Positions 1 to 7,239 of a DNA stretch of 64,000 bases are shown piece by piece. How positions within the stretch are numbered: position 1 is the first letter of the stretch; each line of letters opens with the position of its first letter. The notes under the pieces were generated by a model, which ran no database searches, was not told the origin of the DNA, and was given only the letters and a program-made list of their open reading frames with translations. Source of the stretch: an uncultured Succiniclasticum sp. (GTDB taxonomy: Bacteria; Bacillota; Negativicutes; Acidaminococcales; Acidaminococcaceae); assembly GCA_900544275.1 (NCBI GenBank), contig UQUU01000002.1:62001-126000 (forward strand), read 5' to 3'. Both the position numbers and the translations under genes were made by a program.

Positions 1-669
1 AACGATAAACACATCTTCCGGCCAACCAAAGCCCCGGCATATCTCCCGCCGCGCCTCCTGTCGGCCGACTGCAACACAAAAAGGCAGGAGCATCTCCCGT
101 ACCGGGATACCAAAGGCCCGGCTTACAGACGGCCCCGTTTCCTGTGTCGACAACGCTTTCGCCACCTGCTCCTCCAGGGCCTGTTCCGCGATGAAATAAA
201 CATCCACCTCCGGATAGACCAGCCACCGATGTACCGTATAATCTGTCACGACTACGCCAATACGCAGCTGCGGCGCATATTTTTTCTTATATAGTGACAA
301 AATGCCTGTCGGCGTACCATGGGTGCTGAGAACCACGTCCGGAGCTACATCAGTCAGGTAGTTTTTCCCGCACCGGAGGAGCACCCGGTTGATAAGATTA
401 CGCAGAAAAAGCGAACCGGAACCGGCATTGCCCCAGCGGTAGGAAAGTGCATACAGGCCGGGACAAAACCGCAGGATCGCTTTATAACAGGTCAGGAAAC
501 TTTTGCCCAGGAACGCAGGGAAAAAAGTAAACACGTCCCCTTGTGTGACCAGTGTATCAGGCATGGCGGAAAAAGCCTCCGCCAAAGCCTGGGAAGCCAT
601 TTTGTGCCCACTGCCCACAGGGGCTGAAAGAATCAGGATGCGCGTTATCTTTTTTTCAACAGCTTTCAT
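1..669 (-). CDS. MGDG synthase / processive diacylglycerol glycosyltransferase family protein, 3'-truncated by the window edge
   Basis: The frame is open from an ATG at 669 to the window edge, giving 223 codons with no stop, so this is the N-terminal part of a longer protein (family members are about 370-400 residues). It begins MKAVEKKITRILILSAPVG followed by a SGHKMASQALAEAF segment. A GxGH motif directly after the first beta strand is typical of the MGDG_synth N-terminal domain of lipid galactosyl/glucosyltransferases and UgtP. Later HGTP and VVTDYTVHRW segments also fit that Rossmann-like acceptor domain. The enzyme should transfer a sugar to diacylglycerol at the inner face of the cytoplasmic membrane; the exact sugar cannot be read. 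A GGGAG Shine-Dalgarno lies 10 bp before the ATG. It is divergent from hydF, with an inverted repeat between them. Confidence 0.75.
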   Translation of the reverse strand, partial: MKAVEKKITRILILSAPVGSGHKMASQALAEAFSAMPDTLVTQGDVFTFFPAFLGKSFLTCYKAILRFCPGLYALSYRWGNAGSGSLFLRNLINRVLLRCGKNYLTDVAPDVVLSTHGTPTGILSLYKKKYAPQLRIGVVVTDYTVHRWLVYPEVDVYFIAEQALEEQVAKALSTQETGPSVSRAFGIPVREMLLPFCVAVGRQEARREICRGFGWPEDVFIV

Positions 670-689
670 TTCCCGTTTACTCCCAACAT

Positions 690-707
690 GTTATAATGGT
701 TTATAAC
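690..707. promoter_or_regulatory. Perfect 7-4-7 inverted repeat between divergent genes (candidate operator)
   Basis: The sequence GTTATAA-TGGT-TTATAAC is a perfect 18-bp inverted repeat lying 20 bp upstream of the glycosyltransferase ATG and 132 bp upstream of hydF. An overlapping 12-bp palindrome TATAACGTTATA sits at 702-713. Size and layout (7-4-7) resemble redox-regulator sites such as Rex operators, but the half-site is not the Rex consensus, so the cognate regulator is unknown. It also contains a -10-like TATAAT (692-697). Confidence 0.4.
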
Positions 708-733
708 GTTATAGTTGCCTGGAATCTTGTAAC

Positions 734-769
734 AGTTTGCAATGTCATAATAGTTTGCAGTGTCATAAC
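734..769. repeat. Two tandem 18-bp near-identical units in the hydF leader
   Basis: AGTTTGCAATGTCATAAT at 734-751 is followed without a gap by AGTTTGCAGTGTCATAAC at 752-769 (16 of 18 identical). A more degenerate relative may precede it at about 713-733. They lie between the inverted repeat and the hydF ribosome-binding site, so they could be regulator sites or a tandem duplication. Confidence 0.6.
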
Positions 770-839
770 AGCCCGTACAAAATGGCAAGTCACGGTTCAC
801 TATATAATACCTGAAGAAAATTTGCAAGGAGGCCCCTTG

Positions 840-2051
840 ATGAGTAATTTAAATGCCACTCCCGCCGGCGAACGGGTTCATATCGGTTTATTCGGCTGCC
901 GCAACGCAGGTAAATCCAGTCTGATCAATGCCCTGACAGGGCAATCACTGGCAGTTGTTTCGGACGTCCCTGGCACCACCACGGATCCGGTGGGCAAGGC
1001 CATGGAGCTGTTGCCTTTAGGTCCCGTCCTTTTCATCGACACCGGCGGCCTGGACGACAGCGGCGCCTTAGGAGAGATGCGGGTCCAAAAGGCCCGGCAA
1101 ATATTAAACAAAACCGATGTGGCGCTGGTGGTCATCGACAGTACACAGGGCATTCGCGCGGAGGATGAAGAACTTTTGCTGCGCATCAAGGAAAAAGGGG
1201 TATCCTGCCTTATTGTTTTTACAAAATCCGAACTGGCAGAAGCAAAAACGCCCCCGGCCTCCCTGCCTTTCCCTCACATCGCAGTCAGCGCAGTAACCGG
1301 TCAAAACATAGAAAAGTTAAAAAATCTGCTGGCACAGCAACTGCCCCAACAGGAATTACGATTTCCCCTTTGCGCCGATTTATTGCAGCCGGGCCGGACG
1401 GTCATCCTGGTCACACCCATCGACAGCGCGGCGCCCAAAGGACGGCTGATCCTGCCCCAGCAACAGACGATACGCGAAATTATCGACGCCGGGGCCTGCG
1501 CACTGGTTACCCGGGAAGACGGCTTACAGCGTACGCTGGATAATTTGAAAACGCCCCCGGCTCTTGTCATTACAGACAGTCAGGTTTTCAAACGAGTGGC
1601 GAAAGACACACCGGCAGAAATACCGCTTACCTCTTTTTCCATTCTGATGGCCCGCCATAAAGGGAATCTGTCAGCCGCTGTCAACGGGATCGTCGCTTTA
1701 AAACACTTGCAGGATAACGGCCTTGTGCTTATTTCCGAAGGTTGTACACATCATCGCCAGTGCGGTGATATCGGTACAGTAAAACTGCCTGCCTGGCTGC
1801 AGGAAAAAACCGGTAAAACATTACAGTTTACCTGGACCAGCGGCACGGAATTCCCTTTGGATCTTACCCCCTATCAATTAATCGTCCATTGCGGAGGCTG
1901 TATGCTGAATGAACGGGAAATGCAGTACCGCTATCGCTGTGCCGAAGAACAGCAGGTACCTATGACAAACTACGGTCTTTGTATCGCCTATACACAAGGT
2001 ATCTTAAAACGAGCGCTGGGTGTGTTCCCTGAATTAGCGGAAAAACTCTGA
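840..2051 (+). CDS. hydF: [FeFe]-hydrogenase H-cluster maturation GTPase HydF
   Basis: This 403-residue protein is the scaffold and GTPase on which the 2Fe subcluster of FeFe-hydrogenase is assembled by HydE and HydG before transfer to apo-hydrogenase. Residues 19-26 (GCRNAGKS) are the P-loop and IDTGG is the switch-II region; the NKxD motif is degenerate (FTKSEL), as often in this family. The C-terminal third carries the HydF iron-sulfur signature: CTH in EGCTHHRQC, then about 45 residues later HCGGC. The ATG at 840 follows a clear AAGGAGG; the frame is open further upstream but lacks hydrogenase-like sequence there. hydE, hydG and hydA are not in the window. Length and motifs are those of an intact enzyme. 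Confidence 0.95.
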   Translation: MSNLNATPAGERVHIGLFGCRNAGKSSLINALTGQSLAVVSDVPGTTTDPVGKAMELLPLGPVLFIDTGGLDDSGALGEMRVQKARQILNKTDVALVVIDSTQGIRAEDEELLLRIKEKGVSCLIVFTKSELAEAKTPPASLPFPHIAVSAVTGQNIEKLKNLLAQQLPQQELRFPLCADLLQPGRTVILVTPIDSAAPKGRLILPQQQTIREIIDAGACALVTREDGLQRTLDNLKTPPALVITDSQVFKRVAKDTPAEIPLTSFSILMARHKGNLSAAVNGIVALKHLQDNGLVLISEGCTHHRQCGDIGTVKLPAWLQEKTGKTLQFTWTSGTEFPLDLTPYQLIVHCGGCMLNEREMQYRYRCAEEQQVPMTNYGLCIAYTQGILKRALGVFPELAEKL

Positions 2052-2215
2052 AAGCTAAAGTAAGGCAACATTGTATTGAAATATTGCCAGAGACAAAAGT
2101 ATTGACCGAGTCAGGCAACTTGAGTGGAACAAACTCATTGATTGAGGTGAAAACAAATGTATTAGCTGATGCAAGCTCATGATAAGAGTAAACACCAGGC
2201 TGAGATAAGAGAAAG

Positions 2216-2260
2216 AACCGGGCAGAAGTGAATTTCACTCTCCCGGTTTTTCGCTTTTTT
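2216..2260. terminator. Bidirectional terminator between hydF and the TVP38 gene
   Basis: The outer stem ACCGGG/CCCGGT encloses an inner AGTGAA/TTCACT stem, and it is followed on the + strand by TTTTCGCTTTTTT. It overlaps the stop codon of the convergent TVP38 gene (2235); reading leftwards the stem is followed by a pyrimidine-rich TTCTTTCTCTT tail, so it can serve both genes. Confidence 0.7.
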
Positions 2261-3023
2261 CTTCCGTTGGGTCCGTGTCCGCTGACGCCGAATCCGTCTT
2301 ATTCCCAAAAATATGTTTTCTGCCGCAATAGACGGCTACAGCGGCTACAATCACTAAACAGGTCAGACGCATGGTAGAATCCTGATAATTTACCACATCA
2401 TGCCCAATCACTACTTCCAAGGCCGTGGACGGGAATTTTCCGATCAGATTGGCAATCACGTAGTCTCTCACACTCATACGGCTCAGAGCCCCGATCGCCG
2501 TTAAAATGCCGGAGGGAAAGTAGGGCAGCATCCTGGCAAATGTCATCCAAAATATCCCATTTTTTTCGCTGGCCCGGTCAATATCCTGTAAACGATTGGC
2601 TTTATGGATCAATTTCTGCGCACTGTTGCGGAAAAAGAAACGCATCAGTAAAAAACTGATTACTACGCCGGTAGTCTCTGCCAGCCAGGAAACGGCAATC
2701 CCCACCGGCAGGCCAAAGATCAGCCCATTGGCGGTAGAGACAAAAATGGAAGGAAACACGCCGCCTGCATTGATCAGTACATCAATTAAAAAACTGATCA
2801 GAATCGCCCAGGGGCCAAATGAACGAAAATATTCCGCCAGTTCCGTTACATTACCGCTGACCGCCAGAACAAAAGTTTTGCGGACAAAATCCCCCGCAAA
2901 AAAATACAGACCGGCAAACAATAGGACCAGGACGGCTAACGCTACCGCTTTGGTGATCCCATCCGGATCCTGGTACCAGCGTGCCCCCTCTTTTTCCCTC
3001 AGTTGTTCTTTTTCCTCTGTCAT
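2235..3023 (-). CDS. TVP38/TMEM64 (DedA-like, VTT domain) membrane protein
   Basis: This 262-residue integral membrane protein has an N-terminal cytoplasmic stretch (residues 1-24), a first hydrophobic helix (about 25-45), and the VTT/SNARE-associated core with re-entrant hydrophobic segments (about 70-215). Recognisable family features are FPSIFVSTANGLIFG and the FFFRNSAQKL and RMLPYFPSGILTAIGA segments, the last matching the R-x-x-P-x-x-P-x-G signature of the family. It ends in a charged cytoplasmic tail. Family members have been linked to lipid scrambling or transport and envelope stress; no substrate can be assigned here. Start ATG has GAAAGAGG upstream. It lies downstream of recG on the same strand. 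Confidence 0.8.
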   Translation of the reverse strand: MTEEKEQLREKEGARWYQDPDGITKAVALAVLVLLFAGLYFFAGDFVRKTFVLAVSGNVTELAEYFRSFGPWAILISFLIDVLINAGGVFPSIFVSTANGLIFGLPVGIAVSWLAETTGVVISFLLMRFFFRNSAQKLIHKANRLQDIDRASEKNGIFWMTFARMLPYFPSGILTAIGALSRMSVRDYVIANLIGKFPSTALEVVIGHDVVNYQDSTMRLTCLVIVAAVAVYCGRKHIFGNKTDSASADTDPTEEKSEKPGE

Positions 3024-3205
3024 AAAAGATTTATACCTCTTTCGTATTGTAGCTGTGATTCGGCAAATACGCTTTTCCCCGCAGGTGTTAAACAGAAACG
3101 GATCTTTCCACTATACCAAGCGGCGTCTCTTGCCTTATACGCCTCTTGGCAGGCCTTCTTCCGCACCTGTTCAGAAATTAAAAATTCCGGCAAAACGCTG
3201 ATCAA
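3020..3205 (-). CDS. Small uncharacterised ORF between recG and the TVP38 gene (doubtful)
   Basis: A 61-codon frame starts with TTG at 3205, inside the 3' end of recG, and its stop overlaps the TVP38 start codon in an ATGA arrangement typical of translational coupling. The product is basic and soluble-looking, with no signal peptide, no membrane helix and no motif recognised. An internal in-frame GTG is another possible start. The only support is the neat overlap with both neighbours; it may simply be an open stretch that fills the intergenic space. Confidence 0.25.
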   Translation of the reverse strand: MISVLPEFLISEQVRKKACQEAYKARDAAWYSGKIRFCLTPAGKSVFAESQLQYERGINLL

Positions 3206-5249
3206 ATAAATGGGACGCGCCCTCCAGCATCTGCTTTCGCAAAGCGGGCTGCGCTAAGACTTCCTGCGCATCTTTGCGGGCCGTCAGCAATATATCGGTG
3301 TCTTTCAGTATATCAGCCAGACGCAGATCCGGTAACCCATGCTGCCGCAGACCAAACAACTGTCCGGCCCCGCGCAGCTCCAGATCCTTCTGCGCCAGCT
3401 CAAACCCGTCATTAGAGTTATGCAGTACCGTCAGACGAGCCAGATTGTCGGCTTCCTGGTTGTCCGTCAACAGTACGCAATAAGACTGTTTATCACCTCT
3501 GCCCACACGCCCTCGTAGCTGATGCAGTTGGGCCAGACCGAAGCGATCCGCATTTTCTACGATCATCAGCGTAGCGTTGGGCACATTGACCCCTACTTCG
3601 ATCACCGTAGTGGTGACCAGGCATTTGATTTCTCCTGCCGCAAACGCTTCCATAATTTTATCTTTTTCCGCCGGTTTTAAACGCCCGTGCAGCAACGCAC
3701 AGGGAACATCCTTCAGCCAGGTACGTTTTAATTCCGCATACACATCGGTAACGCTGCGGATCCCTTCCATCGCCCGCGATTCTTCAATGGAAGCACAGAC
3801 CACATACACCTGACGTCCGCTCTGAATCTGGCGCAGCATCCCCGCATATACCTTCTGCCGCATATCGCCTGTATAGCACAGCGTATCAATAGCTTTACGC
3901 CCGGGCGGCAAGCCGCGCATCACAGATGTCTCCACATCGCCGTAAACGGTCAGTGCCAGCGTGCGGGGGATCGGCGTCGCAGTCATGATCAACACATCCG
4001 GCGCATACTCGGACTTATTCACCAATTTCGCCCGCTGATCCACACCAAAGCGATGCTGTTCATCGGTTACTACCATTGCCAGATGGGCAAATACCACATC
4101 TTCCTGTAACAAAGCATGGGTACCTACCAGAATTTGCAATTTCCCTTCGCTCAGTTCCTCCAGGAGCTGCTTTCGCTGCGCTGCCTTCGTATTGCTGGTC
4201 AACAGGCCGATCGTGACGCCGGTACCTGCAAAAAATTTACTGAGCGTCTCCATATGCTGCTGCGCCAGGATTCCCGTAGGCGCCATGATGCAGCCCTGAA
4301 ACCCATTCTCCGCCGTCTTGACCAGAGAAAGTGCGGCTAATATCGTTTTACCGCTGCCCACATCCCCCTGCAGCAGACGATGCATGGGACGGGCATCTTC
4401 CATATCGGAAGAAATATCCTGCCAGGCCTTTTGCTGTGCCTGTGTCAGCGTGAACGGCAGATTCCGCAGCACAGCCTGAACTAATTCACCATCCCGGGCA
4501 TGCTTCACGCCCGGACGCCCATCATGATTCTGTTCCCGATTTAACAAAAGACCGCATTGCAATAAAAACAGTTCCTCATAAATCAAACGCCGCCGGGCGC
4601 TTTGAAAGTGGTCAAAGCTCTCGGGAAAATGAATATTGCGTACGGCAGCCAGTCGGGAAATGAAACCATACCGCTTGCGTATCGCGGCCGGAATCGTTTC
4701 TGCCACGCCTTTTTCTTCCGCCAGTGCTAACGACTGGCGAACCGCAGCGTGGACATTCTGTTGGGTCAGAGACTCTGTCAGATTATAAACGGGTACGATG
4801 CCGGTGGCGTTTTCGATGTTGTCTTCACTAAATGGCTGAACAAACGCCTCGCTTACCATTTTCGCAGCGCTGCGCCCCGGCTTTACTCTCCCCGTGATCA
4901 ACAACCTGCTGCCGGGTTTAAACCGACGCAGCTGATAACGCTGAGCGCCAAATAAATAAACCTCGGCATAACCGGTCTCATCTCTTACAGTAAGTACCCC
5001 ATAGCGCTTTCCGCCTCCGGAAAACCGTTCCGTAGCCCGCAGCGCTTCACCGGCAAAAATTTGACGGGATCCATCTATTTTTAATTCCCGGATAGAAGAC
5101 AAATGGGAATAATCAATATAGCTGTCAGGACGGGGATAAAAATTCAGCAAGTCGCCAATCGTGGTAATTTCTAAACGGGCAAAAGCTTCCGCCCGCTTCG
5201 GTCCCACGCCTTTTAACGCAGACACCGGCTGCTCCCACCATTTTTCCAT
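3171..5249 (-). CDS. recG: ATP-dependent DNA helicase RecG
   Basis: RecG (692 residues) reverses stalled replication forks and migrates Holliday junctions. The N-terminal wedge domain binds the branch (LKGVGPKRAEAF helix-hairpin-helix, then an OB fold with FAGEALRATERF). The helicase core has Walker A GDVGSGKT, the DExH box DEQHRFGVDQR, TATPIPRT (motif III), and the C-terminal TVIEVGVNVPNAT and QLRGRVGRG motifs. The open frame runs 24 codons further upstream, but the ATG at 5249 is preceded by AAAGGGGGAG at good spacing and gives the normal RecG N-terminus. It is transcribed towards the TVP38 gene. Confidence 0.97.
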   Translation of the reverse strand: MEKWWEQPVSALKGVGPKRAEAFARLEITTIGDLLNFYPRPDSYIDYSHLSSIRELKIDGSRQIFAGEALRATERFSGGGKRYGVLTVRDETGYAEVYLFGAQRYQLRRFKPGSRLLITGRVKPGRSAAKMVSEAFVQPFSEDNIENATGIVPVYNLTESLTQQNVHAAVRQSLALAEEKGVAETIPAAIRKRYGFISRLAAVRNIHFPESFDHFQSARRRLIYEELFLLQCGLLLNREQNHDGRPGVKHARDGELVQAVLRNLPFTLTQAQQKAWQDISSDMEDARPMHRLLQGDVGSGKTILAALSLVKTAENGFQGCIMAPTGILAQQHMETLSKFFAGTGVTIGLLTSNTKAAQRKQLLEELSEGKLQILVGTHALLQEDVVFAHLAMVVTDEQHRFGVDQRAKLVNKSEYAPDVLIMTATPIPRTLALTVYGDVETSVMRGLPPGRKAIDTLCYTGDMRQKVYAGMLRQIQSGRQVYVVCASIEESRAMEGIRSVTDVYAELKRTWLKDVPCALLHGRLKPAEKDKIMEAFAAGEIKCLVTTTVIEVGVNVPNATLMIVENADRFGLAQLHQLRGRVGRGDKQSYCVLLTDNQEADNLARLTVLHNSNDGFELAQKDLELRGAGQLFGLRQHGLPDLRLADILKDTDILLTARKDAQEVLAQPALRKQMLEGASHLFDQRFAGIFNF

Positions 5250-5328
5250 GCCGGCTCCCCCTTTCTCAACTATACTTAGATTATAGCATTCTCGTCTTAA
5301 ATTCCCTTGACATTTTTGCAAACTAATA

Positions 5329-5390
5329 GGAAAAGAACGCTTCTGCCCCTCTATCCTTTGTTTCTTACTCAGTCAAGAGGAGAAGAAGCG
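5329..5390 (-). terminator. Probable terminator downstream of the exported-protein gene
   Basis: A 15-bp imperfect stem (left arm 5338-5352, right arm 5376-5390, two mismatched or wobble positions) is followed on the minus strand by TTCTTTTCC. It separates the 5413-6027 gene from recG. Confidence 0.55.
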
Positions 5391-5412
5391 CCCTGTTGTT
5401 TAACAAACACAC

Positions 5413-6027
5413 TTACTGCCAGGGATCCTCTTTGGCAGGAATTCGGATACCTGATAAAATGCCCGGATAATCCCAAATAAACCATTGATCTCCTTTACGG
5501 CGCAGACGGATCGGTCGTGGCGAATCCGCCCCGGGCGTGCGCAGGAATAAGCGCATATAGCCTTCTCCCATATCCTGGGGGCGGGGATCCGGATAAAAAT
5601 GTACCGTATACGGCAGAGACGGTGTGTAATTATTCTGCGGCGTAGCGCCGTCAAAATACGCTTTGGGTAAATACGCCTTATCCATGAGACGGTCCCTTAC
5701 AAACTGCACATCCATAGGCGACATAGGTCTGGGACCCCGCAGCTTGTTAAGAGCCTCTACACCGCTGGCCCGGTCTTTAGTAAAAAGATCAAGAGCGCAA
5801 AGAAGCAGGGTACAGGTATTTTCCGGCTTACTCAGATTCGTTGCCTGAGGCATGGCGGAAAATTCCGCCAGCGTGGCGGGAAAAGCTTCGATGGTCACTG
5901 ACGAACTGTCCGAAGCCGCTTGCGCCGAGCCCATAAGACCGGTTCCAAAAGTCATTCCGCCGACCAAAAGACCGATTCCTAACAGAATTCCTTTGCCCAG
6001 CCATTTCTTGTGCTTATTTTTTTGCAT
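5413..6027 (-). CDS. Exported protein resembling the DUF6935 family, function unknown
   Basis: The 204-residue product has a Sec signal peptide: basic MQKNKHKKWLGK, a hydrophobic core (about 13-33), and an AQA-A cleavage site near residue 37-38. The mature part contains the pattern MSPMDVQFVRDRLMDK...LPKAYFDGATPQNNYTPS...YTVHFYPDP and ends with ADSPRPIRLRRKGDQWFIWD and EDPWQ. I recall this as typical of DUF6935 proteins of Bacillota, but that is memory rather than a search. No catalytic motif is evident. It is monocistronic, between recG (own terminator at 5329-5390) and the divergent rpmB. Confidence 0.7.
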   Translation of the reverse strand: MQKNKHKKWLGKGILLGIGLLVGGMTFGTGLMGSAQAASDSSSVTIEAFPATLAEFSAMPQATNLSKPENTCTLLLCALDLFTKDRASGVEALNKLRGPRPMSPMDVQFVRDRLMDKAYLPKAYFDGATPQNNYTPSLPYTVHFYPDPRPQDMGEGYMRLFLRTPGADSPRPIRLRRKGDQWFIWDYPGILSGIRIPAKEDPWQ

Positions 6028-6242
6028 ACTATACGCCTCCTCTGCTAAGCTTTTAGGATATTATATCTTTCCTTCCTTAGCTTCTTCTGCTTTACCTTCT
6101 CTTACTTTAATCTTCTTTATTTCAAATTCCAAGGATAACCGACTTCTTTGCATAAATTTTAGCAGACCACTTCTTATCCGCACCCATTGTCCGCTATGTA
6201 TCGGAAGCCTGTGACAAATTAACGCTACATTTAGAAAAGCAC
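6028..6242. other. Intergenic spacer between the exported-protein gene and the rpmB promoter
   Basis: This stretch is strongly pyrimidine-rich on the + strand between about 6055 and 6135 (purine-rich on the minus strand, in the leader of the exported-protein gene). No ORF with a ribosome-binding site and no RNA gene was recognised. Confidence 0.5.
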
Positions 6243-6271
6243 TTGCTTTTCAAGCCTGTATATGGTAATAT
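6243..6271 (+). promoter_or_regulatory. rpmB promoter
   Basis: A -35 TTGCTT (6243-6248), a 17-bp spacer ending in TATGG and a -10 TAATAT (6266-6271) form a good sigma-70 type promoter with an extended -10. It lies 60 bp before the rpmB start, which has GGAGG at 6318-6322. Confidence 0.7.
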
Positions 6272-6331
6272 ACTCATGTTAAATTTGTAACAAGTAGCGA
6301 TATGCTGATTCTGTGAAGGAGGTAGAACTCA

Positions 6332-6520
6332 ATGGCACAATATTGCGAAGTATGCGGTAAAGGTGTAATGTCCGGCAACAATGTCAGCCACTCCAACCGC
6401 CACACCAAAGCTGCGTGGAAGCCCAATGTGCAGTCCGTACGCGCTGTGGTAGACGGTGAAGTGAAACGTGTAAATGTTTGCACCCGCTGCCTGCGTTCCG
6501 GCAAAATTACCCGCGCATAA
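6332..6520 (+). CDS. rpmB: 50S ribosomal protein L28
   Basis: L28 (62 residues) is a small protein of the large ribosomal subunit. The N-terminus MAQYCEVCGKGVMSGNNVSH and the middle RTKAAWKPN-like segment (HTKAAWKPNVQSVRAVVDG) are diagnostic. Cysteines C5, C8, C51 and C54 give the CxxC pairs of a zinc-binding (C+) version, together with CTRCLRSGKI at the end. It has its own promoter upstream and terminator downstream, as usual for rpmB. A GAAGGAGG Shine-Dalgarno precedes the ATG. Confidence 0.97.
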   Translation: MAQYCEVCGKGVMSGNNVSHSNRHTKAAWKPNVQSVRAVVDGEVKRVNVCTRCLRSGKITRA

Positions 6521-6537
6521 TCAGAAATGATACAATG

Positions 6538-6567
6538 AGCTGTTCTCTATAGGAGAACGGCTTTTTT
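6538..6567 (+). terminator. rpmB intrinsic terminator
   Basis: An AGCTGTTCTC / GGAGAACGGCT hairpin with a TATA loop is followed by six T residues (6562-6567), 18 bp after the rpmB stop. Confidence 0.9.
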
Positions 6568-6612
6568 GTTGCCCTTTTCCCTGATGCTGCATTCAATCGC
6601 CCTTACGGATGT

Positions 6613-7089
6613 TCAATCGCCCTTGCGACGAAAAATGGAATCGAACAGGCCCTTTTTCTCACTTGAATTGTCCGTGGCATCTTCGTTAAATGTAAGACGC
6701 GTTCCGCACTCCGGACAAAACTTTGTATTCGCCCGAACTTTGAAGCCACAGGTTGTGCAGCGGACAAAAGCGCGCATTTCTATCAGACGTTGTTCATACA
6801 ACTTGTAAAACGCATCCACATCACTGTAGTCCGGACGCCAGGTATAGACTTCAAGATACTTTTTATGCTGGTCAAAATACAGCTGTACGCCGCCATCTCC
6901 TAAATCTTCCAGGGTAATATCAAAAAACTTTTTCCCCTTATGGGCGTGAATGACAAAATTGGTTTCATCCCGCTCGTCTATATCAATGCCGATATCATTC
7001 AGGCAATCAAAAATCAATCGCCAGGCATCCTTAAATTCCACTTCATAAATCCGGTTATCCTGTACACCGCCAGCGCCCTGAATACGCAT
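6613..7089 (-). CDS. Zinc-ribbon domain protein of unknown function
   Basis: This 158-residue cytoplasmic protein has two parts. Residues 1-105 form a predicted alpha/beta domain (VEFKDAWRLIFDCLNDIGIDI, then YFDQHKKYLEVYTWRPDY). A C-terminal rubredoxin-like zinc ribbon follows, with CTTC and CPEC knuckles separated by about 12 residues, then an acidic/basic tail. The N-terminal part recalls small lipopolysaccharide- or fatty-acid-unrelated DUF domains but I do not recognise it with confidence. There is no signal peptide or membrane helix. It sits alone between the rpmB terminator and the rny terminator, convergent with rpmB. Confidence 0.75.
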   Translation of the reverse strand: MRIQGAGGVQDNRIYEVEFKDAWRLIFDCLNDIGIDIDERDETNFVIHAHKGKKFFDITLEDLGDGGVQLYFDQHKKYLEVYTWRPDYSDVDAFYKLYEQRLIEMRAFVRCTTCGFKVRANTKFCPECGTRLTFNEDATDNSSEKKGLFDSIFRRKGD

Positions 7090-7200
7090 AACTGGTTCCC
7101 TGCCTTTCCATCTTTTGGGGAGATTTCCCTCGCCTCATCTACCTTTATTGTAACGGATTTTACCAAAATTTTCTAACTGATTTCGCAATTTTTTCGATTT

Positions 7201-7236
7201 TTAAAAATAGCCGCAGGCCTTTCGGTCTGCGGCTAT
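7201..7236 (-). terminator. rny intrinsic terminator
   Basis: A perfect 13-bp stem (ATAGCCGCAGGCC and its complement around a TTTC loop) follows the rny stop codon immediately; on the minus strand it is followed by TTTTTAAAAA. This is a textbook rho-independent terminator. Confidence 0.93.
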
Positions 7237-7239
7237 CCT

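Noticed and set aside
319..627. + strand open frame at the left end of the window
   Set aside because: It is the complement of the glycosyltransferase coding frame (1-669), which has a family motif and a ribosome-binding site.
2052..2215. Possible relation between the spacers after hydF, after recX (8942-9137) and near 31.0-31.1 kb
   Set aside because: They share short TTGA/TCAA-rich words, but no alignable repeat of useful length was found by eye.
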